64,000 bases of DNA, taken from contig NZ_JAZHSB010000001.1 of NCBI RefSeq assembly GCF_036924715.1, positions 372,001 to 436,000 on the forward strand. Direction: 5' to 3'. Positions 1-7,801 of the stretch are shown in pieces; position 1 is the stretch's first letter; each line of letters begins with the position of its first letter. Source of the DNA: Bradyrhizobium sp. AZCC 1721 (lineage in GTDB: Bacteria; Pseudomonadota; Alphaproteobacteria; Rhizobiales; Xanthobacteraceae). Both the position numbers and the translations under genes were made by a program. The notes under the pieces were generated by a model. The model was not told the DNA's origin and ran no database searches. It saw nothing but the letters and a program-made list of their open reading frames with translations.

Positions 1-738
1 TCCGTCATCAACGCCGAGCCGGACGGCTATACATTGCTGCTGGTCAATCCCGCGAACTACATCAACGCCACGCTCTACTCCAATCTGAAGTTCAACGTGG
101 TCCGCGATCTTGCGCCGATCGCGGCGTTCAATCGCGTGCCGAACGTGATGACGGTCAACAAGGACGTGCCGGCCAAGACGGCCGCCGAGTTCATCGCTTA
201 TGTGAAGGCCAATCCCGGCAAGGTGAACCTGGCCTCGTCCGGCAACGGCACGTCCGTGCATCTGTCGGGCGAAATGTTCATGGCAATGTCCGGCGCCAAG
301 ATGCAGCACGTGCCCTATCGCGGTGCCGCGCCCGCGATCACCGATCTGCTCGGTGGCCAGGTCCAACTGATCTTCGACAACATGCCTTCCATCCTCCAGC
401 ATGTTCGTGCCGGCTCGGTGCGGGCGCTGGCCGTCACCAGCACGACAAAGTCGCCGCTGTTGCCTGATGTGCCGGTGCTTGCCGACACCATCCCCGGCTA
501 TGAGGCGAGCGCGCTGTTCGGCGTCGGTGCACCGAAGAACACGCCGAAGGAAGTCATCGCCAAGCTGAACAAGGAGATCAACGAGATCCTCGCCGAGCCG
601 GCGATCAAGGCCCGCCTGACCGAGCTTGGCGGCGAGCCGCTGATCGGACCGCCGGAGGCATTCGGCAAGATGATCGTGGCCGAAACCGAAAAGTGGAAGA
701 AGGTGATCGAGGAAGCCAAGGTCGAAAAGGTGCAGTGA
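1..738 (+). CDS. Bug/TctC-family periplasmic solute-binding protein (5' truncated)
   Basis: The reading frame is open from base 1, so the N-terminus including the signal peptide lies outside the window; the first ATG (base 34) is internal. The visible 245 residues show Bug/tripartite tricarboxylate binding receptor features: an early PDGYTLL motif, VPYRGAAPAITDLLGGQVQ in the middle and the usual C-terminal ending with a long helix and EKWKKVIEEA. Family members bind carboxylates or other small organic acids in the periplasm and often work with TctAB-like membrane proteins, or without known partners in Bradyrhizobium and Bordetella. No TctA or TctB gene follows, so the ligand cannot be inferred. 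The family call is secure. Confidence 0.9.
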   Translation, partial: SVINAEPDGYTLLLVNPANYINATLYSNLKFNVVRDLAPIAAFNRVPNVMTVNKDVPAKTAAEFIAYVKANPGKVNLASSGNGTSVHLSGEMFMAMSGAKMQHVPYRGAAPAITDLLGGQVQLIFDNMPSILQHVRAGSVRALAVTSTTKSPLLPDVPVLADTIPGYEASALFGVGAPKNTPKEVIAKLNKEINEILAEPAIKARLTELGGEPLIGPPEAFGKMIVAETEKWKKVIEEAKVEKVQ

Positions 739-819
739 TCTTCCTCACGGAACATAGACGCAGCCGCGGTGTTTTATGGCAAAGGCGACGCGGCTTGCGT
801 CATGTGAAGGAGATCGAAG

Positions 820-1077
820 ATGCGCAGTGCAATACTAGCGACATTGGCGCTGACGGTGGCGACAGTCGCCACCGTCGCGGGCAGTTCACCCGCGGCGGCG
901 TATGACTATCCCTATTGCCTCCAGGGTCGGACGATCGGCATTCCTGGCGACTGCTCCTACAGCAGCTATGGTCAGTGCATGGCATCGGCGTCGGGTCGCG
1001 GGCTCTACTGCAACGTCAACCCTCGCTTCGCCTATGGGCAACAGCAGCGGCGGATGCGGGTTTATCGGGATTATTGA
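820..1077 (+). CDS. DUF3551-type small secreted protein
   Basis: This 85-residue protein has a clear Sec signal peptide (residues 1 to about 27, ending AAA), so it should be exported. The mature part contains YPYCLQG, a GDCSYSSYGQCMASASGR segment and YCNVNPRFAY, the cysteine/tyrosine-rich pattern I associate with the DUF3551 family, which has many paralogues in Bradyrhizobium. It has four cysteines in the mature part, consistent with disulfides. A GGAGAT-like ribosome binding site precedes the ATG. Its function is unknown and the neighbours do not suggest one. Confidence 0.8.
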   Translation: MRSAILATLALTVATVATVAGSSPAAAYDYPYCLQGRTIGIPGDCSYSSYGQCMASASGRGLYCNVNPRFAYGQQQRRMRVYRDY

Positions 1078-1229
1078 TCGCGCCTCGCAAGCCTTCCGCA
1101 TGATGGCCGGACGAGAGCGCTGCTCGCGCTGAACGATCCGGCCATCGGTGTCTCTCTCTTCCGCCACTCCCGACTTCGTGATGCATGCGCCGGCTTGACG
1201 GCGTTTCGTTTGCGTCTATACTAAACCTT

Positions 1230-1700
1230 ATGGTTAAGTATCAGGAAGACGTTCTCGACCGCACCTTTGCCGCACTGTCCGACCCAACCCGGCGCGCGCT
1301 GCTGGCGCGGCTCGGCGATCGAGACAGCCTGTCGGTCAGCGAACTGGCGCAGCCATTTTCGATGTCGCTGCCCGCGATCATCAAGCATCTCGATGTGCTG
1401 TCCGATGCCGGCCTGATCGCGCGCGAAAAGACCGGACGCACGGTCGCGTGCCGGTTGACCGCCGAGCCGATGGAGCAGGCGATGGACTGGCTCAACCGCT
1501 ACCGGCGCTTCTGGTCCGACGCGCTCGACCGCCTTGCCGCTTTTGTGGAGGAAGACCAATGGCCACCCAGTCAAGCCTTGCCAAGCACGATACTGCCCGC
1601 GACGGCGAACTCGCCGCGCGCCCCAGTCTCACGCTCACGCGCCGGTTCAGCGCGGCGCCCGAAAAAGTCTACGCCGCGTGGGCCGACCCGCAAAAGCTAG
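1230..1700 (+). CDS. ArsR-family transcriptional regulator
   Basis: This is a winged-helix repressor of the ArsR type found next to SRPBCC/AHSA1 genes. The N-terminal MVKYQEDVLDRTFAALSDPT is typical, and the helix-turn-helix spans roughly residues 30-75 (VSELAQPFSMSLPAIIKHL). I chose ATG 1230 because the family signature begins right after it; an in-frame ATG at 1185 would add 15 unlike residues. Relatives of about 110 residues usually stop at the start of the next gene. Here the frame runs on about 45 residues into the downstream SRPBCC gene, giving a 142-base overlap and a low-complexity, Ser/Pro/Arg-rich tail that is probably an accidental extension. No metal-binding cysteine pair is visible. 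Confidence 0.88.
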   Translation: MVKYQEDVLDRTFAALSDPTRRALLARLGDRDSLSVSELAQPFSMSLPAIIKHLDVLSDAGLIAREKTGRTVACRLTAEPMEQAMDWLNRYRRFWSDALDRLAAFVEEDQWPPSQALPSTILPATANSPRAPVSRSRAGSARRPKKSTPRGPTRKS

Positions 1701-2041
1701 TGCAATGGTTCGGGCCGACCTCCGTCGAGGAGGGCTCGGTCAAGGCCGACATCGATCTGCGCGTCGGCGGGCGCTACCGCATCAGCTTCCGCGCCAATGG
1801 CGATTACAACGAGGTCGGTGGCGTCTATCGGGAGGTCGTTCCGAACGAGCGGTTGGTGTTTAGCTGGGCATGGCATTCCACGCCGGAGCGGGAATCGCTG
1901 GTCACCATCTCGATCAGGCCGGAAGGAAGCGGTTCGCTGCTCGTCTTCAATCACGCGCAGTTCGTCGACGAGAAAGCGCGCGACAATCACCAGCGCGGCT
2001 GGACCGAATTCCTCGGCAAGCTTGAAGTCTACCTGGCCTGA
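1559..2041 (+). CDS. SRPBCC / AHSA1-domain protein
   Basis: This 160-residue protein has the START-like ligand-binding fold: SLTLTRRFSAAPEKVYAAW, then a WFGP motif, GGRYRISF, and the closing HQRGWTEFLGKLEVYL helix. A GGAGGA ribosome binding site lies about 7 bases before ATG 1559, which fixes this start against the longer open frame beginning at 1448. It lies inside the 3' end of the ArsR frame, implying translational coupling. ArsR-AHSA1 pairs are common in soil bacteria; the ligand is usually unknown. Confidence 0.9.
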   Translation: MATQSSLAKHDTARDGELAARPSLTLTRRFSAAPEKVYAAWADPQKLVQWFGPTSVEEGSVKADIDLRVGGRYRISFRANGDYNEVGGVYREVVPNERLVFSWAWHSTPERESLVTISIRPEGSGSLLVFNHAQFVDEKARDNHQRGWTEFLGKLEVYLA

Positions 2042-2057
2042 ACAAGAGGAGCCCATC

Positions 2058-2795
2058 ATGCAGCCGCATCCCGTCGTCTCCCGCGAGGAATGGATCGCCG
2101 CCCGCAAGGCGCACCTTGCGCATGAGAAGGAATACACCCGAGCGCGCGAGCGTCTGAGCGAAGAACGGCGCGCGCTGCCCTGGGTCAGGGTCGAAAAGAA
2201 CTACGTATTCGATGGGCCCGGCGGAAAGGTTTCACTCGGCGACCTGTTCAAGGGGCGTAGCCAGCTCGTGGTGCAGCACCTGATGTTCGCGCCCGACTGG
2301 AGCGAGGCCTGCAAGAGCTGCTCGTTCTGGGCAGACGGGTTCGAGCGCATGATCCCGCATCTGGCCGCCCGCGACACCACGATGGTCGCGATCTCGCGCG
2401 CGCCGCTGCAAAAGCTTACCGCATTCAAGCAGCGGATGGGCTGGACCTTCGATTGGCTGTCGTCGGGTGCAAATGAGTTCAATTACGATTACGGTGTCTC
2501 GTTCACACCCGAGCAGCTCAAGTCAGGCGCAACGCTCTACAATTTCGGCACGACTCCCTTCGGCGGCGAAGAGGCGCCGGGCATCAGCGTGTTCTACCGC
2601 GACGAGGCCGGGAACGTCTTCCACACCTATTCCTGTTTCTCGCGCGGCCTCGACATGATGAATGCCGCCTATCACTATCTCGACCTCACCCCGCTCGGGC
2701 GTCACGAGGAGGGCCTGCCGTATCCGATGGACTGGGTGCGACTACGTGACCAATACCAGCCGTCACAGGTTCAGGCATCCTGTTGTCATGGTTAG
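2058..2795 (+). CDS. DUF899 (thioredoxin-like) family protein
   Basis: The 245-residue product matches the DUF899 family. It starts HPVVSREEWIAARKAHLAHEK, contains LVVQHLMFAPDWSEACKSCSFWADGF (two cysteines three residues apart, in the place of the thioredoxin-like active site) and ends with AYHYLDLTPLGR and a C-terminal CC pair. Family members are predicted thioredoxin-fold proteins of unknown reaction. It begins 16 bases after the SRPBCC gene with an AAGAGGAG ribosome binding site, so the ArsR-SRPBCC-DUF899 genes look like one operon. Confidence 0.9.
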   Translation: MQPHPVVSREEWIAARKAHLAHEKEYTRARERLSEERRALPWVRVEKNYVFDGPGGKVSLGDLFKGRSQLVVQHLMFAPDWSEACKSCSFWADGFERMIPHLAARDTTMVAISRAPLQKLTAFKQRMGWTFDWLSSGANEFNYDYGVSFTPEQLKSGATLYNFGTTPFGGEEAPGISVFYRDEAGNVFHTYSCFSRGLDMMNAAYHYLDLTPLGRHEEGLPYPMDWVRLRDQYQPSQVQASCCHG

Positions 2796-2821
2796 TCGTC
2801 GCTAGCCCCACATTCCCAGTC

Positions 2822-2943
2822 GTCATTCGGGATGGTGCGCAAGCACCAGACCTCAGATGTGCAATTGCACATCGGGGAATCTCGATATTCTCAGGTGCGC
2901 AATTGCGCACCACAGTTCGATGCTGCGCATCTCCCGAGATGAC
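2822..2943. repeat. REP-like intergenic element with two perfect 18-bp palindromes
   Basis: Between the DUF899 and DUF1428 genes are two perfect 18-bp palindromes: GATGTGCAATTGCACATC (2856-2873) and GGTGCGCAATTGCGCACC (2894-2911). They share the core TGNGCAATTGCNCA and are separated by 20 bases. The unit is framed by imperfect terminal inverted repeats, GTCATTCGGGATG on the left and its near-complement CATCTCCCGAGATGAC on the right. I recall very similar dispersed intergenic elements in Bradyrhizobium, so this is more likely a repeat than a gene-specific operator. Confidence 0.7.
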
Positions 2944-2976
2944 GTCGTATCGACAGAAATACCGGAGAGTAATGCA

Positions 2977-3339
2977 ATGCCTTACGTCGATGGCTTCATC
3001 GTCGCCGTGCCGAAGAAAAATCTCGAGGCCTACACCCGCTTGTCGAAGAAGGCCGGCAAGATCTGGCGCGAATATGGCGCGCTCGACTATCGCGAATGGG
3101 TTGCTGAGGACGTCAAGGTCGGCAAGGTCACGTCGTTTCCGCGCGCCGTGAAGCTCAAGCCGGGCGAAACCGTCGTGTTCGCCTGGATCACCTACAAGTC
3201 GCGCGCCCAGCGCGACAAGATCAACGCCAAAGTGATGGCGGACCCGCGGCTTAGCGAAATGATGGATCCGAAATCGAAGCCGCCGTTCGACGGGAAGCGG
3301 ATGATCTATGGCGGATTCGAGAGCCTGGTGAAGGTGTAG
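2977..3339 (+). CDS. DUF1428 family protein
   Basis: This 120-residue protein begins MPYVDGFIVAVPKKNLEAY and contains FPRAVKLKPGETVVFAWITYKSR and FDGKRMIYGGFESLV, the full DUF1428 pattern (a ferredoxin-like dimeric alpha/beta barrel family). The start is set by a CCGGAGAG ribosome binding site and by the family N-terminus; the open frame upstream crosses the palindromic repeat and is not coding. It may belong to the ArsR-SRPBCC-DUF899 group by proximity and orientation, but the repeat separates them. No enzymatic activity is established for the family. Confidence 0.9.
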   Translation: MPYVDGFIVAVPKKNLEAYTRLSKKAGKIWREYGALDYREWVAEDVKVGKVTSFPRAVKLKPGETVVFAWITYKSRAQRDKINAKVMADPRLSEMMDPKSKPPFDGKRMIYGGFESLVKV

Positions 3340-3453
3340 GCGGAGCTTCGCCGGTGCATCAGCCATGTTTCGGGGGGCGGCCGGTGGAAAGCTGGGGCCA
3401 AGCCCGGCGGTTCGTTCCATTGTGATACAACTGTCAAACAAGCCCTTTAGGAC

Positions 3454-3482
3454 ATCCGGTACCGCAGCCACGGATACCGGAT
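3454..3482 (+). promoter_or_regulatory. Inverted repeat just upstream of the ABC importer operon
   Basis: ATCCGGTA (3454-3461) and TACCGGAT (3475-3482) form a perfect 8-bp inverted repeat with a 13-base spacer. The spacer itself starts CCG and ends CGG followed by one A, so the stem can extend to 11 pairs with one bulge. It ends four bases before the ATG at 3487, in the ribosome binding region, so it could be a repressor operator or an RNA hairpin limiting translation. Confidence 0.5.
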
Positions 3483-3486
3483 TGAA

Positions 3487-4644
3487 ATGGCCGAGATCGA
3501 GATTCGGGCGCTTCGCAAGGCTTTTGACGGCGCCGAGGTTCTGAAAGGCGTCGATCTCACGATTCAAGACGGGGAGTTCATCTCCCTCGTCGGCCCATCC
3601 GGGTGCGGCAAATCCACGCTTCTGCGCGTTATCGCCGGTCTCGAACCGCAGTCCTCCGGCGAAGTCCGGATTGATGGTGTCAGTGCCGACGGCATCAGGC
3701 CGAGCGCGCGCAATCTGGCAATGGTGTTCCAGTCCTACGCGCTTTATCCGCACCTGAGCGTGTTTGACAATATCGCCGTTCCGCTGCGGATGAAGCGCCT
3801 GTCTGCGCTGGAGCGGGCGCCGTTCGTGGGCCGGCTGATGCCGAGCCGCCGCCGCGCCGAACGCATCATTCGCGACGATGTCGAAAGGGTGGCCGAGCAA
3901 CTCGAAATTTCGCCGCTGCTGAAGCGCAAGCCCGGGCAATTGTCCGGCGGTCAGCGCCAGCGTGTAGCCGTCGGCCGCGCCATTGTGCGTCAACCGCGTG
4001 CGTTTCTGTTCGACGAGCCGCTATCCAATCTCGACGCCAAGCTTCGCGTGCACATGCGCGCCGAGATTGCCCAGTTGCACCGTCAGCTCAAGACGACCTT
4101 CATCTATGTCACCCATGACCAGGCTGAAGCCATGACCATGTCGGGCCGGATTGCCGTCATGATCGGCGGCGAGCTCATTCAGGTCGGCACGCCCGCCATC
4201 GTCTATGACGACCCCTGCGATATCCGCGTCGCCGAATTCGTCGGAACGCCGAAGATAAATGCATTTCCCGGTCGTATCCGCAGCGATGGCCGGTTGGAGA
4301 TGCTCGGACATGTTCTCCATGTGGCGACCGCGGCGCCGGAAGGAGAGTGCCGCATCTGCGTCCGGCCGGAGCGGATCGAGCTGGCTTCGCACGGATTGCT
4401 TTCCGGCACGGTCGTGCATCTGGAAAATCTGGGATCGGAAGCCTTCGTCCATATCGGCAGCGCGGGCACGGATGCGCCTGTGGTGGCGCGCGTCAACGAC
4501 CCCAGCCAGTTGCCCGCGATCGGGACCACCGTCGGCTACGGCTTTGCGCCGGAGGCGGTTCGCGCCTTCGACGCTGATGGCAAGCGCATCGTGACTTCGG
4601 TCCCGTCGCGCGTCGAGCGGCCGCGGGAGATGGCCGTTGTCTGA
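3487..4644 (+). CDS. ABC importer ATPase, UgpC/MsmK/MalK type
   Basis: This 385-residue ATPase energises a CUT1-type importer. Visible motifs are Walker A GPSGCGKS (residues 36-43), Q-loop Gln82, signature LSGGQ (152-156), Walker B FLFDEP (173-178) and H-loop His210. A C-terminal TOBE/regulatory region (about 240-385) is typical of the MalK/UgpC subgroup. Compared with MalK it has a basic insert near residues 110-128 between Q-loop and signature. It overlaps the next permease gene by 8 bases and starts a four-gene operon encoding ATPase, two permeases and a binding protein. Confidence 0.93.
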   Translation: MAEIEIRALRKAFDGAEVLKGVDLTIQDGEFISLVGPSGCGKSTLLRVIAGLEPQSSGEVRIDGVSADGIRPSARNLAMVFQSYALYPHLSVFDNIAVPLRMKRLSALERAPFVGRLMPSRRRAERIIRDDVERVAEQLEISPLLKRKPGQLSGGQRQRVAVGRAIVRQPRAFLFDEPLSNLDAKLRVHMRAEIAQLHRQLKTTFIYVTHDQAEAMTMSGRIAVMIGGELIQVGTPAIVYDDPCDIRVAEFVGTPKINAFPGRIRSDGRLEMLGHVLHVATAAPEGECRICVRPERIELASHGLLSGTVVHLENLGSEAFVHIGSAGTDAPVVARVNDPSQLPAIGTTVGYGFAPEAVRAFDADGKRIVTSVPSRVERPREMAVV

Positions 4645-5587
4645 CGCCGCCACCGCGCTGCAGGGAGTGGCGATGGCGCCACGCGTCCCTGCGCGGGTGT
4701 TTGCCAGTTTCCGCCGGACAGGGCGATCGCAGGCAGCCTATGCGCTGGCCGCGCCAGCCCTCGTGCTGATGCTGCTGATGCTGATCGGCCCGCTCGCCGG
4801 CGTGATCGCGCTCTCGTTCACCGACTATCAGCTCGGCGCGCCTGCGTTCTCCTGGATCGGCCTCTCGAACTACCGGGAGATGTTCGCCGACCGGGTGTTC
4901 TGGATTTCGCTGAAGAACACGCTGACCTATGTCGCGATCGTAGTGCCCGGCGCGGTGGCGCTCGGGCTCGGCGTTGCGCTCCTGATCCAGAGCGGCGCCG
5001 GCCTCAAGAGCTGGTATCGCACCGTCTACTTCCTTCCTGTCATGGCGACGTTGATTGCGATGGCGATCGTCTGGGAATTCATGCTGCACCCGCAGTTCGG
5101 CCTGGTGAATGGACTTTTGCGCGCCGCCGGCGTGCAGGGCCATAGCTGGCTGCAGGATCGCGGCACCGCGCTTTATTCGCTGTGCTTGATCGGTATCTGG
5201 CAGGCCACTGGCTTCAACATGGTGCTGTTTCTCGCCGGCCTCGTCTCGATCCCGAAGCATCTCTACGACGCGGCCGAGATCGACGGCGCCGAAGGCGCGT
5301 GGTCGCGTTTCCGCCTGGTGACGTGGCCGATGCTCGGGCCGGTTACCCTGTTCGTGGTGGCGATCTCGGCAATCCGCTCGTTCCAAGTGTTCGACACCGT
5401 TCAGGTCCTGACTAAGGGCGGCCCCTCGAAATCGTCGGAAGTGCTGATCTACACGATGTATACCGAAGGCTTCGAGTTCTTCCGTTCCGGTTACGGCGCG
5501 GCCGTTACCGTCGTGTTCCTGGCCTTCGTGCTGCTGCTCACCCTGCTCAAATCGGCGCTCGGCAATCGGGAAGTGCACTACGCATGA
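4637..5587 (+). CDS. ABC importer permease, UgpA/MalF type
   Basis: A 316-residue inner-membrane permease with six predicted helices and the EAA loop (YDAAEIDGAEGAWSRFRLVTWPML, about residues 213-236) that contacts the ATPase. The start is TTG at 4637, overlapping the ATPase gene; an in-frame ATG (4673) would shorten the hydrophilic N-terminus by 12 residues. The 3' end overlaps the following permease as ATGA, so the three genes are translationally coupled. It is a CUT1-family sugar or glycerol-phosphate-type permease; the substrate cannot be read from the sequence. Confidence 0.92.
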   Translation: MSDAATALQGVAMAPRVPARVFASFRRTGRSQAAYALAAPALVLMLLMLIGPLAGVIALSFTDYQLGAPAFSWIGLSNYREMFADRVFWISLKNTLTYVAIVVPGAVALGLGVALLIQSGAGLKSWYRTVYFLPVMATLIAMAIVWEFMLHPQFGLVNGLLRAAGVQGHSWLQDRGTALYSLCLIGIWQATGFNMVLFLAGLVSIPKHLYDAAEIDGAEGAWSRFRLVTWPMLGPVTLFVVAISAIRSFQVFDTVQVLTKGGPSKSSEVLIYTMYTEGFEFFRSGYGAAVTVVFLAFVLLLTLLKSALGNREVHYA

Positions 5588-6420
5588 CGCCGCGGGCCCA
5601 CATGCTTCTGTGGTCTGCGACCCGGCACATCGTGCTGCTGGCGGGAGCGCTGGTGATGCTGACGCCGTTCATCTGGATGGTGTCGACCGCGTCAAAACCT
5701 CAAACCGAGATTTTTTCATCCGATCTGCACTTGATCCCCTACCACTTCGCGCTGTGGGACAATCTGCTGATAGCTTTCGCCAAGGCCGATCTATGGCGCT
5801 ATCTGCTCAACGGCTTGATCGTCACGGCCTCGATCTTCGGCCTTCAGGTGCTGGTCGCCCTGCCGGCCGCCTACGCCCTCGCCAAATTGCGCTTTCTCGG
5901 CCGTGACGTGCTGTTCGCGCTCGTAGTGTTTTGCATCCTTATTCCGCCGCAGGCGACCGCGATCCCGGTCTTCCTGCTGCTGCATAAACTGGGTGTTCTC
6001 GATAGTTATGCGGCGCTGGTTCTGCCGTTCACGATCTCGGTGTTCGGCATTTTCCTGATGCGCCAGTTTTTCAAGACCGTGCCCGACGACCTGATCGACG
6101 CCGCGCGAATGGACGGGATTTCCGAGTTCGGCATCGTCTGGCGCGTGATGCTTCCGACTGCGATTCCGGCGGTGACCGCGTTCGGCATCTTCTCGGTGGT
6201 CGCGCACTGGAACGATTATTTCTGGCCGCTGATCGTGCTGAACAGCGAGCATTTGCAGACGCCGCCGCTTGCGGTCGCGCACTTCCGCAACAATGAGGCC
6301 GGAACCAACTACGGCCCTCTGATGGCAGCGGCGATGGTCATCATCGCCCCGCTCGTCATCGCCTTCCTGTTCGCCCAGCGACGCTTCATCGAAGGCATCA
6401 CGCTCACCGGCATCAAGTAA
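5584..6420 (+). CDS. ABC importer permease, UgpE/MalG type
   Basis: A 278-residue partner permease with six predicted helices. The EAA motif is DLIDAARMDGISEFGIVWRV (about residues 174-193) and the C-terminus ends QRRFIEGITLTGIK, the characteristic finish of the MalG/UgpE group (family form FVEGLTAGAVK). It overlaps the upstream permease by four bases, and the binding-protein gene follows after 30 bases. Together they form the membrane channel of the importer. Confidence 0.93.
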   Translation: MTPRAHMLLWSATRHIVLLAGALVMLTPFIWMVSTASKPQTEIFSSDLHLIPYHFALWDNLLIAFAKADLWRYLLNGLIVTASIFGLQVLVALPAAYALAKLRFLGRDVLFALVVFCILIPPQATAIPVFLLLHKLGVLDSYAALVLPFTISVFGIFLMRQFFKTVPDDLIDAARMDGISEFGIVWRVMLPTAIPAVTAFGIFSVVAHWNDYFWPLIVLNSEHLQTPPLAVAHFRNNEAGTNYGPLMAAAMVIIAPLVIAFLFAQRRFIEGITLTGIK

Positions 6421-6450
6421 CCGAGTTTTTTCAAACCTCAGGAGACGACA

Positions 6451-7725
6451 ATGTTCAGAACATGGATTGCCGCAGCCGCCCTTTCGCTTGCCGCCGGCCT
6501 CGCGCATGCGCAGACCGAAGTCGTCGTTCAATACCCCTATGCCGAATTGTTCGAAGGCACGCACAAGCGCATCATCGAGGAGTTCGCCAAGGTGCGACCG
6601 GACATCAAGGTCACGCTACGTGCGCCCTATGATTCCTACGAGGAAGGCACCCAGAAAGTGCTGCGCGAGGCGGTGACCAACCAGATGCCCGACGTGAGCT
6701 TCCAGGGTCTCAATCGCATCCGCGTGCTGGTCGACAAGAACATTCCGGCCGAACTCGACGGCTATATCGCGGCCGAGAAGGATTTCGACAAGCAGGGCTT
6801 CCATCAGGCGATGTTCGATATCGGCACGGCGAGCGGCAAGGTCTATGCGCTGCCGTTCGCGATTTCGCTGCCGATCGTCTACGTCAATCTCGATCTGGCG
6901 AGGAAGGCCGGCGCCGACCCGACCAATCTGCCGCGGACGTGGGACGGGCTGATCGATCTCGCCAAGAAGATCAAGACATTGGGCCCTGATATCAACGGCA
7001 TCACCTATGCCTGGGACATCACGGGCAACTGGCTGTGGCAGGCGCCGGTGTTTTCGCGCGGCGGCACCATGTTGAACGCGGAGGAAAACAAGGTGGCGTT
7101 CAACGGGCCGGAAGGCCAGTTCGCGATCAGGACCCTGGCGCGCCTTGTCAGTGAAGCCGGCATGCCCAATCTCGACCAGCCGGCGATGCGCGCGACCTTT
7201 GCCGCCGGCAAGACCGGCATTCACGTCACCTCGACCTCCGACCTCAACAAGACCACGCAGATGATCGGCGGCAAGTTCGAGCTGAAGACCCACACGTTCC
7301 CGGACGTGGCATCGCCGAACGGCCGGTTGCCGGCCGGCGGGAATGTCGTGATGATCTTGGCCAAGGATAAGGCCAAGCGTGACGCGGCCTGGGAGGTCGT
7401 GAAATTCTGGACCGGCCCGAAGGGCGCTGCGATCATGGCGGAGACCACCGGCTACATGCCGCCGAACAAGGTCGCCAACGACATCCACCTGAAGGATTTC
7501 TACGTCAAGAATCCGAATAATTACACAGCGGTCAGCCAGCTCGCGCTGCTGACCAAATGGTACGCCTTCCCCGGCGACAACGGTCTCAAGATCACCGACG
7601 TGATCAAGGATCATCTCAACTCCATCGTGACGGGTGCTCGCACCAAGGAGGCGGAAGCCGTGCTCGCCGACATGACGAGCGACGTGCAGAAGCTGCTGCC
7701 GAAGACGGTAGGTTCGGTGCGTTGA
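6451..7725 (+). CDS. ABC importer extracellular solute-binding protein, UgpB-like (family 1)
   Basis: This 424-residue protein has a Sec signal peptide (MFRTWIAAAALSLAAGLAHA, cleavage after residue 20) and the family-1 solute-binding architecture, with the hinge segment FAISLPIVYVNLDLARKAG and a C-terminal lobe containing KTGIHVTSTSDL. An AGGAGA ribosome binding site precedes the ATG. It is the last component of the importer, and its order after the permeases is usual. UgpB-like members bind glycerol-3-phosphate or its diesters; that ligand is suggested here only by the phosphodiesterase-like gene that follows. Confidence 0.92.
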   Translation: MFRTWIAAAALSLAAGLAHAQTEVVVQYPYAELFEGTHKRIIEEFAKVRPDIKVTLRAPYDSYEEGTQKVLREAVTNQMPDVSFQGLNRIRVLVDKNIPAELDGYIAAEKDFDKQGFHQAMFDIGTASGKVYALPFAISLPIVYVNLDLARKAGADPTNLPRTWDGLIDLAKKIKTLGPDINGITYAWDITGNWLWQAPVFSRGGTMLNAEENKVAFNGPEGQFAIRTLARLVSEAGMPNLDQPAMRATFAAGKTGIHVTSTSDLNKTTQMIGGKFELKTHTFPDVASPNGRLPAGGNVVMILAKDKAKRDAAWEVVKFWTGPKGAAIMAETTGYMPPNKVANDIHLKDFYVKNPNNYTAVSQLALLTKWYAFPGDNGLKITDVIKDHLNSIVTGARTKEAEAVLADMTSDVQKLLPKTVGSVR

Positions 7726-7801
7726 CGACAACTGCCTTACCAGGAACCGCTGCGGCTACCACGCCACGCCGCGGCGGTCGCTAGCAGGGAGACACGGTTC
7801 G

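Noticed and set aside
2686..3993. 435-codon antisense frame over DUF899, DUF1428 and the ABC ATPase gene
   Set aside because: It lies opposite three well-supported genes, has His/Arg/Asp-rich composition typical of GC-rich antisense frames and no family resemblance.
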